From: Chryseobacterium mucoviscidosis
Lineage (GTDB): Bacteria > Bacteroidota > Bacteroidia > Flavobacteriales > Weeksellaceae
Reading direction: 5' to 3'
Assembly: GCF_002177115.1 (NCBI RefSeq)
Contig: NZ_MVAG01000122.1
Coordinates: 524,793 to 588,792, forward strand
Length of the DNA: 64,000 nucleotides
Shown here: positions 1 to 9,085 of the stretch, piece by piece
Layout of the letters: every line of letters starts with the position of its first letter
Position numbering within the stretch: position 1 is the first letter of the stretch
The notes under the pieces: model-generated
What the model saw: only the letters and a program-made list of their open reading frames with translations
Told to the model about the DNA's origin: nothing
The model's database searches: none
Program-made: the position numbers and the translations under genes

Positions 1-628
1 AATGAAAATTATTGTCGCTGTCTTCCAATTCTAAAATTAAACCGGGAAGATTCTGAAAAATATAAGGACCGTTGTTAATAGGAATTTCTTTGCAATACCA
101 TGCTGTATATTTTCTTCCCCGATACTTCGTAGTGGCTTTATGGCATATATACCCAAGGATTTCTCTGGTCTCGTTTTCAAGTTTCCAGTCGAGAGCGGGC
201 TGTTTTTCTTCATATTGGTACGTAATATTTGTTTTATCCTGTACCGTAATGTTATTTTCCTGAAAATTTTTAATTAAAATACTTCTCCATTTTTCCGCTA
301 AATTAAGGGACTGGCCTAATTATTTAGCTCCTATTTTCTCCAAATGACTGTATTTTTCCATTAAAGAATCTTTGCGCAATACATTAAAATCTGAAAATTT
401 AGAAAATTTCTTTCCTATCTGCAAAACACAGGTTGTTTCCAGCTTTTTCTTTTTGGGATCTTTAACAAATTCTGCTTTATAGTAAATATTCTGATAACTG
501 CTGTCAATAACCATGGCTTCATAAGAATCAGGTTTCATAGAAAAATTTCCGCTTACGGAAATCTGGGCATGGGAGAAAAAACTTAAGAATAAAAACAGGG
601 ACTTTAATAAATGATTAGGGTGAAACAT
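1..628 (-). pseudogene. GLPGI family protein, broken by an in-frame stop; runs off left edge
   Basis: On the minus strand the frame begins at 628 with a signal-peptide-like N terminus (hydrophobic LLKSLFLFLSFFSHA, then Q). It runs to a TAA at 320-322 after residue 102. The same frame is open again directly after the stop and continues to the window edge. There it contains GRKYTAWYCKEIPINNGPY and NLPGLILELED, the GLPGI-family signature also seen intact in two genes at 51.2-53.6 kb. The protein is therefore one gene cut by a single stop. CAA to TAA (Gln) would be the simplest change. The family is of unknown function, exported, and typical of Bacteroidota. The remaining 3' end lies outside the window. 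A sequencing error is possible; the missing C terminus prevents judging further decay. Confidence 0.82.
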
Positions 629-1002
629 TGGTGATCTGATTTAGAAATTTACTGTGTTAAAATATATATTGAATTTAAGATTCGGCTCAATGGCTGCAAT
701 TAACAATTCATCATTGTTTTTATTTGATGGGATTAAAGACAGAAATTGGCTGAACTTTTATTAAAAAAATAACTCTATTCTTTTACACAACCACAAAAAT
801 AACAAAAAGATGAGTTAAACTTTTGCTCAAAATACTGATTATAAAAGAAAAAGATGGCGATAGCTTAAAAAAAGGCTCTAATTTTAATTTTTGTAAAACT
901 TAAACATTCTCACAATCACTTCTCATACCTGCTTTTTAAGTTTTATTTTCACTTATTGATTATCAATCCCTCTTAATCCTTTCTCAAATGTTAATTATTT
1001 TT
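629..1002. other. AT-rich intergenic region, no gene seen
   Basis: This gap of about 375 bases separates two divergent genes. I see no open frame with coding character and no RNA gene. It should contain the promoter of the GLPGI gene on the minus strand, but I could not pick a convincing pair of boxes. Confidence 0.5.
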
Positions 1003-1010
1003 TAAATTTG
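1003..1010 (+). promoter_or_regulatory. -7 promoter box TAAATTTG of cyanophycinase gene
   Basis: TAAATTTG matches the Bacteroidota primary-sigma -7 consensus TAnnTTTG. It ends only 6 bases before the ATG at 1017, so the transcript should have almost no 5' leader. No clear TTG lies 19-21 bases upstream, so the -33 box is weak or absent. Confidence 0.5.
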
Positions 1011-1016
1011 CACCCT

Positions 1017-1907
1017 ATGATGAAACCTGTTGGAAAATTAATTGTTATCGGAGGTGCTGTAAACAAAGGAAGTTTTGCAGAAACCGATTTTGATCAAAGT
1101 GTAGAAAAAAACCTGAATTTTTTTGAGAGGGGAATTCTTCGAAAGATTATTAATGAATCTAAATTGAAAGAGAATTCCGTTATTGAGATTATCACCACTG
1201 CCTCTCAGATTCCGCAAATTGTAGGTTCCGAATATAAAAAAGCCTTCGAGTTTTTAGGCGCTAAAAATGTAAACATCCTTGATATTCATAACCGTGAGGA
1301 AGCGAATTCTGATGCTATTGTTGCAAGAGCCAATGCTGCAGATGTGGTGATGTTTACAGGTGGAGATCAGTTGAGACTGACTTCAATTCTTGGCGGAACA
1401 AGGTTTCACGATACCATTTTACTGAAATATCAGGAACAGGATTTCATCTACTCAGGAACTTCTGCCGGAGCCGCTGCGGCATCGGAGAATATGATTTATC
1501 AGGGAAGCAGTTCCGAAGCTTTGCTGAAAGGAGAAATTAAAACGACTCAGGGTTTAGGACTGATTGATAATGTGATTATCGATACGCATTTCGTACAGAG
1601 AGGAAGAATCGGAAGACTTTTTCAGGCGGTGGTAAACAATCCGAGAACTTTGGGAATCGGTCTGGGAGAAGATACCGGATTGTTCATCCACAATGATGTG
1701 ATGACGGCGGTAGGTTCGGGACTGGTGATTCTGGTGGACGGAAGGTTTATTAAAGACACGAATCTTACGAATATTAATCTTGGAGAGCCTATTTCTATTG
1801 ATAATTTAACGGTTCATGTAATGTCGATGAACGATCATTATGATCTTACGACTAAAGCGCTGACCATCGAAAATTCTCAGTTTAATCCGATCCCGCAGGA
1901 AAAGTAG
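1017..1907 (+). CDS. cphB: cyanophycinase (peptidase family S51)
   Basis: The 296-residue product matches cyanophycinase, a serine peptidase that cuts cyanophycin into beta-Asp-Arg dipeptides. Seen: a GKLIVIGGA strand at the N terminus, MFTGGDQLRL, and the nucleophile elbow GTSAGAAAA with Ser149 as the likely catalytic serine. Length fits the family (about 270-300). The frame also opens from a TTG at 1008, but that overlaps the -7 box, so ATG 1017 (or the ATG at 1020) is preferred. No signal peptide is visible, so the enzyme is probably cytoplasmic. The next gene on the same strand is an isoaspartyl peptidase, the enzyme that would split the dipeptides. A cyanophycin synthetase gene, a frequent neighbour, is not in the window. 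Confidence 0.9.
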   Translation: MMKPVGKLIVIGGAVNKGSFAETDFDQSVEKNLNFFERGILRKIINESKLKENSVIEIITTASQIPQIVGSEYKKAFEFLGAKNVNILDIHNREEANSDAIVARANAADVVMFTGGDQLRLTSILGGTRFHDTILLKYQEQDFIYSGTSAGAAAASENMIYQGSSSEALLKGEIKTTQGLGLIDNVIIDTHFVQRGRIGRLFQAVVNNPRTLGIGLGEDTGLFIHNDVMTAVGSGLVILVDGRFIKDTNLTNINLGEPISIDNLTVHVMSMNDHYDLTTKALTIENSQFNPIPQEK

Positions 1908-2159
1908 AATGTGAATGGTAAATGGTGAATTGTTCCTGTGACAATTTTAGATATTTACAACGAACTTTTTTAAATAAAATATTCCTGTTGGAAAATGCAA
2001 AGAAGCAAGATTTTTATTCGTCTCAAATCTTTAAGGCGCAGGAAAATCCAAGATTTTCAATAAGGATTGATGCTTAATTTTATCGTGGATAGAAAGAATC
2101 TCAGGATTGTAATATAAATGAGATTCGTGACCAGTGAAAAGCACAGTGAACGATTGAAA

Positions 2160-2275
2160 TATGCAGGAAAATCTTAGCCCCGATAGAAACGGCATCCTTT
2201 TGGGTTGCGGACGGAGCTAAGCGGAGTCCGTAACCCAAAAGATACAGTGGATAGCGGGAGTAAGCTCCAAATAAA
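2160..2275 (-). repeat. structured palindromic repeat, copy C
   Basis: Read on the minus strand this is GGAGC, 5 bases, then a 4-bp stem and an inner hairpin. AGC (2266-2264) pairs with GCT (2178-2176), and CCCG (2258-2255) pairs with CGGG (2182-2179), with the 5-base bulge at 2263-2259. The inner hairpin pairs CTTTTGGGTT and CGGAC with their complements with one mismatch. Flanks such as GGAGCTT, CCGCTATCC and GGGGCTAA match the copies at 40.4 and 44.7 kb. It sits between the cyanophycinase and isoaspartyl peptidase genes and fills most of their 389-base gap. Function unknown. Confidence 0.8.
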
Positions 2276-2296
2276 ATATAAACGACATCAGAATAT

Positions 2297-3139
2297 ATGA
2301 AAATAATCATCCACGGCGGATTTTTCTCGGAAAGCGACCAGAGTCACGAAGTGAAAACAGCCAAGCAAAATTCATTAAAAAGCATTGCTCAGAAAGCATT
2401 CGATTATTTAAAAACCAACTCGGCATTTGATACCGTTGCGTACGCTGTTTCTTTGCTGGAAGATGATGAGCTTTACAATGCAGGAATCGGTTCGCAGATC
2501 CAGAGCGATGGCGTGATCAGGATGAGTGCAGCGATTATGGATGGAGAAACCCAGAAATTAAGCGGTGTTATCAATATTCAGGAGGTGAAGAATCCTGTTT
2601 TTGTAGCGAAAGAACTGATGAAGGAAGACGATAGAGTGTTGGGAGGAAGCGGCGCCAAAAATTACGCAACAGAACATGGTTTCGAGAATTTTTCAACTGA
2701 AATTCCGCAAAGGAGAAGAGAATATGAAGCGAAACTTGAAAACGGCGGAAAAGGAACGGTAGGCTGTGTGGCGATTGATAAGGACGGAAAATTAGCCGTT
2801 GCCACTTCTACCGGAGGAAAAGGTTTTGAAATCCCGGGAAGGATATCCGATTCGGCAACAGTTGCCGGAAATTATGCGAATTCTTTCTGTGCGGTAAGCT
2901 GTACCGGAGTGGGTGAAGATATTGTAAGCAATGCCACTGCAACGAAAATTGTAACCCGGGTTACAGACGGCATGACGATAGAAGAAGCGTTTACAAAAAC
3001 TTTCGACGAATTAAAAACCATCGATGGCTTTGCAGGTGCGATTGCTATTGATAAAAACGGAAATATATACCATCAGGATTCTTATCCCACTATGGTTTTT
3101 GCAAGTTTTGACGGAGAAAATTATGAAGTTTTCAATTAA
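2297..3139 (+). CDS. iaaA: isoaspartyl peptidase / L-asparaginase, Ntn-hydrolase type
   Basis: The 280-residue protein is a plant-type asparaginase / isoaspartyl aminopeptidase. It begins MKIIIHGG, as the family does, and carries the self-cleavage site GKGTVGCVAID with Thr154 as the expected N-terminal nucleophile after autoproteolysis into alpha and beta chains. ATSTGGKGF and YANSFCAVSCTGVGED are the substrate-pocket segments. Family enzymes hydrolyse beta-aspartyl dipeptides and asparagine. Following a cyanophycinase, the likely role is splitting beta-Asp-Arg into Asp and Arg. The 389-base gap with a repeat suggests it may be transcribed separately. No signal peptide is seen. Confidence 0.9.
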   Translation: MKIIIHGGFFSESDQSHEVKTAKQNSLKSIAQKAFDYLKTNSAFDTVAYAVSLLEDDELYNAGIGSQIQSDGVIRMSAAIMDGETQKLSGVINIQEVKNPVFVAKELMKEDDRVLGGSGAKNYATEHGFENFSTEIPQRRREYEAKLENGGKGTVGCVAIDKDGKLAVATSTGGKGFEIPGRISDSATVAGNYANSFCAVSCTGVGEDIVSNATATKIVTRVTDGMTIEEAFTKTFDELKTIDGFAGAIAIDKNGNIYHQDSYPTMVFASFDGENYEVFN

Positions 3140-3236
3140 ATTTAACATTATTTTATAAGTCTGTTTATTTTTTTGGCACAAATTTTACATGATTACTAAC
3201 ATCAAACTTTAATATTAACTTAAAAAAATAGAAATC

Positions 3237-3506
3237 ATGGGAAATAAGACAAAAGGCTTATTAGCGTTATTAGGATTAGGAGCACTTGCATACTGGAAAT
3301 ACAAAAATTCTTCTGAAGAAGATAAGCAAATAGTGAAAGATAAGATCAACACTGCAAAAGACAACCTAAACAAATGGGGAAATGATCTTAAAGATAAAGC
3401 CAACAACGTTGCTTCGCAGGTAAAAGATAAAGCAAACGACGTAGCTTCTCAGGCTCAGGATAAAGCGGAAGATCTTAAGAATAAGGCTCAGGAAGCGGTA
3501 AGCTAG
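3237..3506 (+). CDS. small YtxH-like protein with amphipathic repeats
   Basis: This 89-residue protein starts with a short hydrophobic segment (GLLALLGLGALAYW, residues 7-20). It continues with highly charged, Ala/Lys/Asp-rich repeats (LKDKANN, VKDKAND, AQDKAED) with the 11-residue periodicity of amphipathic helices. The layout of one membrane anchor plus a long helix resembles YtxH-type or LEA-like stress proteins. Such proteins are often induced under stress in other bacteria, but the function here is not shown. The start at 3237 has a purine-rich stretch (AAAAAATAGAAATC) just upstream. It stands alone between the peptidase gene and a bidirectional terminator. Confidence 0.75.
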   Translation: MGNKTKGLLALLGLGALAYWKYKNSSEEDKQIVKDKINTAKDNLNKWGNDLKDKANNVASQVKDKANDVASQAQDKAEDLKNKAQEAVS

Positions 3507-3543
3507 ACCATAAATAGTTTATTTTAACATTCATATATACAGG

Positions 3544-3577
3544 AAAGTCATCGTAGTTTTTATTACGATGACTTTTT
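3544..3577. terminator. bidirectional hairpin terminator
   Basis: AAAGTCATCGTA and TACGATGACTTT form a 12-bp stem around a short loop, followed by a T run on the plus strand and preceded by A residues that give U on the minus strand. It lies between two convergent genes and overlaps the stop codon of the methyltransferase frame (3563-3565). Confidence 0.8.
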
Positions 3578-4360
3578 TTGTGCTTCAATGGCAAAAACCA
3601 AAGGAACTTTATTTCCGAACTGAGGTATTCTCCATTTTCCTTTTTCAAATTCTTCAACGTGCCTGAAACATGGGTACGGTGACCAGTCGAATTCCTGAAA
3701 CTTTTTGATCTGAAGATCCTCATTAACTAAATTCTGAAGAACTTCCGCCAGAGAATGATTCCACATCACATACTCCTGAACGATATCCGCAGACTGATCT
3801 GCATAAGTTCCTTCATAGGTTTCCACAATCGGTTTTTCGTTGAAATAGTTGTATTGTACGCCTTTGAAATCGTCATCGTACATCCAGACTACAGGATGAA
3901 ATTCTGCCATGATGAATTTTCCTTCCGGTTTCAGAAAACGGGTAATGATTTTTGCCCACTCTCCCAAATCGGGAAGCCAGCCGATTGTTCCGTAGCTTGT
4001 AAAAACAATATCGAATTTCTGATCGAAAACATCAGGAAGACTGTACAGATCTGTACAGATAAATTATGTATCGGTTGCTGCTTTCTGAGCCAGATCTTTT
4101 GCCGCCGCAATGGCTTTATCCGACAAATCGATTCCCGTAACTTTTGCGCCCATTCTCGACAGCGAAATAGAATCCTGCCCGAAATGACACTGCAAATGAA
4201 GAATAGTTTTATCTTTTACATCTCCTAAAAGATCTAATTCAATTGAATTTAACGAAGTTCTTCCCTGCAAAAATTCATCTACAAAATAGAAATCGGATTT
4301 GAGATGAGGTTCTACTTTCGCATTCCACGAATTTTTATTGATTTCAAGATAATTTTCCAT
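3563..4360 (-). pseudogene. class I SAM-dependent methyltransferase with in-frame stop
   Basis: The frame from 4360 encodes a Rossmann-fold methyltransferase start: ILHLQCHFGQDSISLSRMGA and GIDLSDKAIAAAK, the SAM-binding motif I and post-I. After ...KAATDT there is a TAA at 4064-4066. The same frame then continues without interruption to 3563 with FICTDLYSLPDVF, FDIVFTSYGTIGWLPDL and LKPEGKFIMAEFHP, the central and C-terminal strands of the same fold. Total length without the stop is 265 residues, normal for the family. Gln (CAA) before FICTDLY would fit, so a single C-to-T change explains the break. The substrate is unknown. Stop readthrough or a sequencing error cannot be excluded. Confidence 0.85.
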
Positions 4361-4416
4361 TGGTTTTAATTTTTAGATAAAAGTTTAAACAAGTCTTCCT
4401 AAAAAGAATGCTTTCA

Positions 4417-5256
4417 TCATAGTTTTTCTAATAGTTTTTTCTTCTGTAAGGTAAATTCTTCCTCCGTTAAAATGCCGTTTTCTCTTAATTTTCCTAATTT
4501 TTCGAGCTGCTTAAGAACGCTTTCAGAAATTACATCCTGTTCTGCAGAGGATGCTTCCGAAACGTCTTCCCTGTTGTATATTTTGCTGATGAACTGGTAA
4601 AAATCTTCAGCATAATCTTTATTAAAAAACGACTCAAACTCAAACATTTTGTCTTTTGTATGAATTCTGATGTTTGGCGATACAAAGTTTTTGACGAAGC
4701 TTACTTCAAGAATATCCTCATTAAGAAATTCATTCACTTTTGCCGGAGAAAACATCGCTTTGGAAACCGAAATGATTCTTTTGGGCGTAACGAGCAAAAT
4801 TCCCGCATCCGTTGTTTTGGCGAACTGAGCATCTATAATCGCTAAAATTTTTTCATCAGAATCAAGAACATACGGAAGTTCTTTAATTTCTCCTTTTGTA
4901 AACAGAGAAAGATTGGCTCTTAAACTTTCCAGTTGCTTTTTTATCTCTTTCAGTCTTTTTTTATAAAGATCTTTTGAAAGCGCATTTTGTTCTGAATCTG
5001 CTATTGAAGGTAAATTTTCATCAATATTTTCCTGAACTGTTTCCTCTTGAGCAATTTCTCCGTTATGGAGGAGATTTTCAAGATCTTTTAAACTGAAGCG
5101 ATGCAAATCCGAAAGCAGTACTTCGTTCATCGCACTCGCTTTTTCAAGGCATGAATTACAGATGATATTTCCGTCAGACAGTTTATTTTCGCCCAACATC
5201 GTGTCGATTGAAGTCAGTTCTTTTCCACACAATCCGCAATGATTGTTCATTGTCAT
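4417..5256 (-). CDS. zinc-ribbon / PH-like / SHOCT domain protein
   Basis: This 279-residue protein has three parts. An N-terminal CGLCG...CNSCL four-cysteine zinc ribbon follows the pattern C-x2-C...C-x2-C (about residues 7-36). A central PH-like beta domain (about 125-230) contains ILLVTPKRIISVS. The C terminus is a SHOCT helix pair, LEKLGKLRENGILTEEEF (about 250-279). No membrane segment is seen. It is paralogous to the next gene at 5.5-6.5 kb with the same three-part order. The start could be residue 1 or the Met at residue 3. SHOCT and bacterial PH domains are usually linked to oligomerisation or membrane-associated stress responses, but no function is established here. Confidence 0.8.
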   Translation of the reverse strand: MTMNNHCGLCGKELTSIDTMLGENKLSDGNIICNSCLEKASAMNEVLLSDLHRFSLKDLENLLHNGEIAQEETVQENIDENLPSIADSEQNALSKDLYKKRLKEIKKQLESLRANLSLFTKGEIKELPYVLDSDEKILAIIDAQFAKTTDAGILLVTPKRIISVSKAMFSPAKVNEFLNEDILEVSFVKNFVSPNIRIHTKDKMFEFESFFNKDYAEDFYQFISKIYNREDVSEASSAEQDVISESVLKQLEKLGKLRENGILTEEEFTLQKKKLLEKL

Positions 5257-5300
5257 GTATTATTATATTTAACCCGTTTTTAATTTTTGATTTAAAGTCT

Positions 5301-5494
5301 GTTTGAACTTTTATTTAAATGCAAAAGATCTACTCAATTTTTTATTTAAAGTTGATCATGATAAATAAAAAAAGCTCACCATAGTTTTTAAAAATCTTTG
5401 ATTTTTATTCTTTTGAGTGCTTTGATTATTCTGGAAATTCGCTTTAACATTTTCTTTTGTCCCTTTTGCGGTTAATTCTGAAATTAGTTTAAAC
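5301..5494. repeat. GTTTAAAC-ended dispersed repeat, copy 1
   Basis: A 194-base AT-rich element begins with GTTTGAAC and ends with GTTTAAAC. Just inside the ends are GCAAAAG and CTTTTGCGG, so the termini are inverted. Its middle carries the hairpin AAAAATC-TTT-GATTTTT. It closely matches the element at 10960-11160, including the shared segment TTATTTAAAGTTGATCAT. It fills the gap between the two zinc-ribbon/SHOCT paralogs. Confidence 0.75.
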
Positions 5495-5517
5495 AAGTTT
5501 TTAGTTAAAAACAGGGA

Positions 5518-6462
<945 letters not shown>

Positions 6463-6556
6463 TTGGTTTTCATGTTTAAAAGTTTAAAAAAAGCATAAAA
6501 CAATTTATGATTTTCTAAAATACAAATTTGTAATTAAATCGTACCAACTGAAAATA

Positions 6557-6585
6557 AAAAAGCATCAGGATTAATGATGCTTTTT
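6557..6585 (-). terminator. terminator downstream of hisS
   Basis: AAAAAGCATCA (6557-6567) pairs with TGATGCTTTTT (6575-6585) over a 7-base loop, placed just after the hisS stop. On the minus strand the stem ends in a T run. Confidence 0.75.
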
Positions 6586-6603
6586 AGTTTTCTGATTTTA
6601 TTT

Positions 6604-7953
6604 TTATCCCAAAAACTCTTCCAGAGAAACCGTTTTCTGTTCTCCTGCTTCGAGATCTTTATAAGTTACCGTTCCGTTTTTAATTTCTTCTTCGCCTAAG
6701 AATACCAGATTTTTAATTCCTTTTTTCTCCGCATAGGTGAACTGTTTACCGATCTTTGCCGCTTCGGGATACATTTCTGCGGAAATTCCTTTTTCTCTCA
6801 ATTGCCTGATCAGTTTTAAGGCTTCTATAGTTTCATTTCCTCCGAAATTGGCAAAAAGAAATTCTACTTTAGAGGTAGCTTCTTCAGGGAAAAGACCGAG
6901 TTCTTCCATCACGAGATAAATTCTGTCCAGACCAAAAGAAATCCCGATTCCCGGAATATTTTTAACACCAAAAACTTCCGTAAGATTATCATATCTTCCG
7001 CCGCCGCCGATAGAACCCATCTGAACTTCATCTGCTTTTACTTCGAAAATCGCTCCGGTGTAATAATCCAGACCTCTTGCCAAAGTAATGTCAAAAACAA
7101 GATTCTGAATATCAACTCCAAGATTTAAAGATTGTGTAATCACAAATTCAAGCTCTTCTACTCCTTTCAGTCCTGTTTCATTTCCGGCGAACTTTTCTTT
7201 TAACTGAAGAAGGTTTTCCAGCGCATCATCCGACTGGTTAAAAAGGAAATCTAGTTTGTCAATCGATTCCTGAGCAATTCCTCTTTCCAGTAATTCTTTT
7301 ACAACACCGTCTTTTCCTATTTTGTCTAATTTATCCAAAGCTACCGTGAAATCTATTAATTTATCGGTAATTCCTGCAAATTCTGCCAATCCGGAAAGAA
7401 TTTTACGGTTGTTGATATGAATAGTTACAGAAACTCCAAGCTCCGCAAAAGATTTCAGATACAACTGAACCAGATCTACTTCCTGTAAAAGACTTTCGCT
7501 TCCTACAACATCCGCATCGCATTGATAAAACTCTCTGAATCTTCCTTTTTGAGGGCGATCCGCTCTCCAAACCGGTTGAATCTGATACCTTTTAAAAGGA
7601 AAAGTAAGCTGATTATGATTCATTGCCACAAATCTTGCAAAAGGTACCGTAAGATCGTAACGAAGGGCTTTATCAGAAATTTGAGAAGTCAGTTTTTGAT
7701 GATTTTTACTTTCCCAATCTTCCTGATTTACTTTAGAAGTGTAATCTCCCGAATTTAAAATCTTAAAAATCAGGCGATCTCCTTCTTCCCCGTATTTTCC
7801 CGTTAATGTTGAAAGATTTTCAAAGCTAGGTGTTTCCAGTGGCTGAAATCCGAATAACTCGAAGTTTTTCTGTAAAGTATTGATGATGTATCTTCTTCTT
7901 GCAACTTCCAGTGCCGTAAAATCTCTCGTCCCTTTTGCTAAACTTGGTTTCAT
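6604..7953 (-). CDS. hisS: histidine--tRNA ligase
   Basis: The 449-residue class II aminoacyl-tRNA synthetase charges tRNA-His. Seen: N-terminal KGTRDF, motif 2 around [20 protein letters not shown], the histidine-A motif [15 protein letters not shown], and motif 3 [15 protein letters not shown]. The C-terminal anticodon-binding domain starts near residue 365 ([19 protein letters not shown]). Length and all motifs are normal and no domain is missing. It is cytoplasmic and essential. The upstream neighbour on the same strand is the broken HRDC gene, separated by a long palindrome, so hisS probably has its own promoter. A terminator follows. Confidence 0.97.
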   Translation of the reverse strand: MKPSLAKGTRDFTALEVARRRYIINTLQKNFELFGFQPLETPSFENLSTLTGKYGEEGDRLIFKILNSGDYTSKVNQEDWESKNHQKLTSQISDKALRYDLTVPFARFVAMNHNQLTFPFKRYQIQPVWRADRPQKGRFREFYQCDADVVGSESLLQEVDLVQLYLKSFAELGVSVTIHINNRKILSGLAEFAGITDKLIDFTVALDKLDKIGKDGVVKELLERGIAQESIDKLDFLFNQSDDALENLLQLKEKFAGNETGLKGVEELEFVITQSLNLGVDIQNLVFDITLARGLDYYTGAIFEVKADEVQMGSIGGGGRYDNLTEVFGVKNIPGIGISFGLDRIYLVMEELGLFPEEATSKVEFLFANFGGNETIEALKLIRQLREKGISAEMYPEAAKIGKQFTYAEKKGIKNLVFLGEEEIKNGTVTYKDLEAGEQKTVSLEEFLG

Positions 7954-8059
7954 TTTATAATAGATAAATGATATTAATATGTATAAGCTGCAAAAATAAG
8001 GAATTGAAAGGACTTTTACTACACATAAACCCGTTTAAACTTTATCAGAAAATAATACT

Positions 8060-8092
8060 AAACCTCACAGGTTTTAAAAACCTGTGAGGTTT
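8060..8092. terminator. perfect 33-base palindrome, probable terminator
   Basis: AAACCTCACAGGTTTT, one central A, then the exact complement AAAACCTGTGAGGTTT gives 16-bp arms. It lies 3' of the HRDC frame and 5' of hisS on the minus strand, so it would end HRDC transcription. There is no long T run, so it may instead be one copy of a dispersed palindrome. Confidence 0.6.
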
Positions 8093-8116
8093 GAAAATAC
8101 TTAAAATACATGAAGA

Positions 8117-8581
8117 TCAGATACTTTCTAATATTTCCAAAATTTCTTCAGCGTAATTTTCTATTTTGTGTTTTCCGAAACCTTTGATATCGCGCAATTC
8201 CTCTTTTTTTACAGGCTTATATTTGGCTACAGACATCAGTTCTTTATTGGAAGCAATAAAATAGCTTGGTAAGTTCTGTTCTTTCGCTTTTTCGGAACGT
8301 CAGTATTTCAGGGCTTCCAGAATTTTTAATTCATCATTATTTAAGGCTTCATCTTCTGCGGAGTATTTTGCCGTTTTAGAGTCTTTTACTACATTTTGCT
8401 GAACGATTTTCAATTCTTCAAAATACAGAACGACCGACCAGTATTTTTCATCCTGAACAAAAGCGGTTTCAACTTTTATAATATCGTGGGATTCCAGAAA
8501 AGCTTCAAGTGTTTTCTGATCTTTCTCAAGATGTCTGTCGTCCAGTCCGATTTTAAAAACTTTTATTTTCATGGCTTGCAA
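8117..8581 (-). pseudogene. HRDC domain protein with in-frame TGA
   Basis: The frame from 8581 runs 93 residues to a TGA at 8300-8302 and then continues open for 61 more codons to 8117. The two halves together form an HRDC domain: ILEALKY, the stop, then RSEKAKEQNLPSYFIASNKEL, SVAKYKPVKKEELRDIKGFG and a C-terminal helix. HRDC domains usually carry Trp at the stop position (LxxWR), so TGG to TGA is the obvious single change. The intact protein would be about 154 residues with an uncharacterised N-terminal region. HRDC domains bind nucleic acid in RecQ and RNase D proteins. Truncation removes most of the domain. The ssb gene lies just upstream on the same strand with an 8-base gap. Confidence 0.85.
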
Positions 8582-8589
8582 TTTTTAGG

Positions 8590-8922
8590 TTATTTTCCTC
8601 CTAACAAAAGAATTTCATCTACACGAATTTCCGTAATGTACCTTTTTACACCGTCTTTATCGTCATACGATCTGTAAGTAAGTTTTCCTTCTACAGCAAT
8701 TTCTTTTCCTTTCGGAACGTATTTCTGGAATATTTCAGCCGTTTTTCCGAAAGCAACCAGATTGTGCCATTGTGTTTCCTCCACTTTTTCACCTCTCGCA
8801 TTGGTGTAGTGATCTGATGTTGCAAGGGAAACGACAGCCTTTACATTTCCGTTATCGAAGCTGATGATCTCTACTTCTTTTCCTGTAAATCCGATTAGGG
8901 TAACTTTGTTTCTTAGTGACAT
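8590..8922 (-). CDS. ssb: single-stranded DNA-binding protein
   Basis: The 110-residue OB-fold protein binds single-stranded DNA during replication and repair. Seen: MSLRNKVTLIGFTGKEVEI at the start, TQWHNLVAFGKTAEIFQKYV in the middle and GKEIAVEGKLTYRSYDDKDG, all standard SSB strands. The frame opens earlier (8949), but the SSB homology begins at the Met at 8922, so that start is chosen. It is short and lacks the acidic C-terminal tail (DDxPF type) of the main replicative SSB, ending LLLGGK, so it may be a second, accessory SSB. It probably forms an operon with the HRDC frame immediately downstream. Confidence 0.88.
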   Translation of the reverse strand: MSLRNKVTLIGFTGKEVEIISFDNGNVKAVVSLATSDHYTNARGEKVEETQWHNLVAFGKTAEIFQKYVPKGKEIAVEGKLTYRSYDDKDGVKRYITEIRVDEILLLGGK

Positions 8923-9048
8923 AACTTTATATTTTTTTATATTTAACATTCAGATAAGAGACGTTATCTTTTTCTCAAATCTCTGTGGCAAAGGTTGCTG
9001 AATTTCAGAACCGGAGTCGGTAGAAAACTATTTAAATTCGTTTGTAGT

Positions 9049-9078
9049 CGTTTGCAAACGGATAATTTTGTATCTTTG
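9049..9078 (+). promoter_or_regulatory. promoter with 12-bp palindromic operator for HPP gene
   Basis: TATCTTTG at 9071-9078 fits the -7 consensus TAnnTTTG and ends 7 bases before the ATG at 9086. A perfect palindrome CGTTTGCAAACG lies at 9049-9060, covering the region where a -33 TTG would be. A further CGTTTG occurs just upstream at 9039-9044. The palindrome is a candidate repressor or activator site; the binding protein is unknown. Confidence 0.5.
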
Positions 9079-9085
9079 AAATGCT

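Noticed and set aside
72..263. Plus-strand open frame of 63 codons at the left edge
   Set aside because: It is antisense to the second half of the GLPGI gene, which carries the family motif on the minus strand.
2160..2275. Repeat copy C as a plain terminator of the cyanophycinase gene
   Set aside because: It lacks a T run, and its outer stem and flanks match copies A and B, which lie beyond genuine terminators, so it is a repeat element first.
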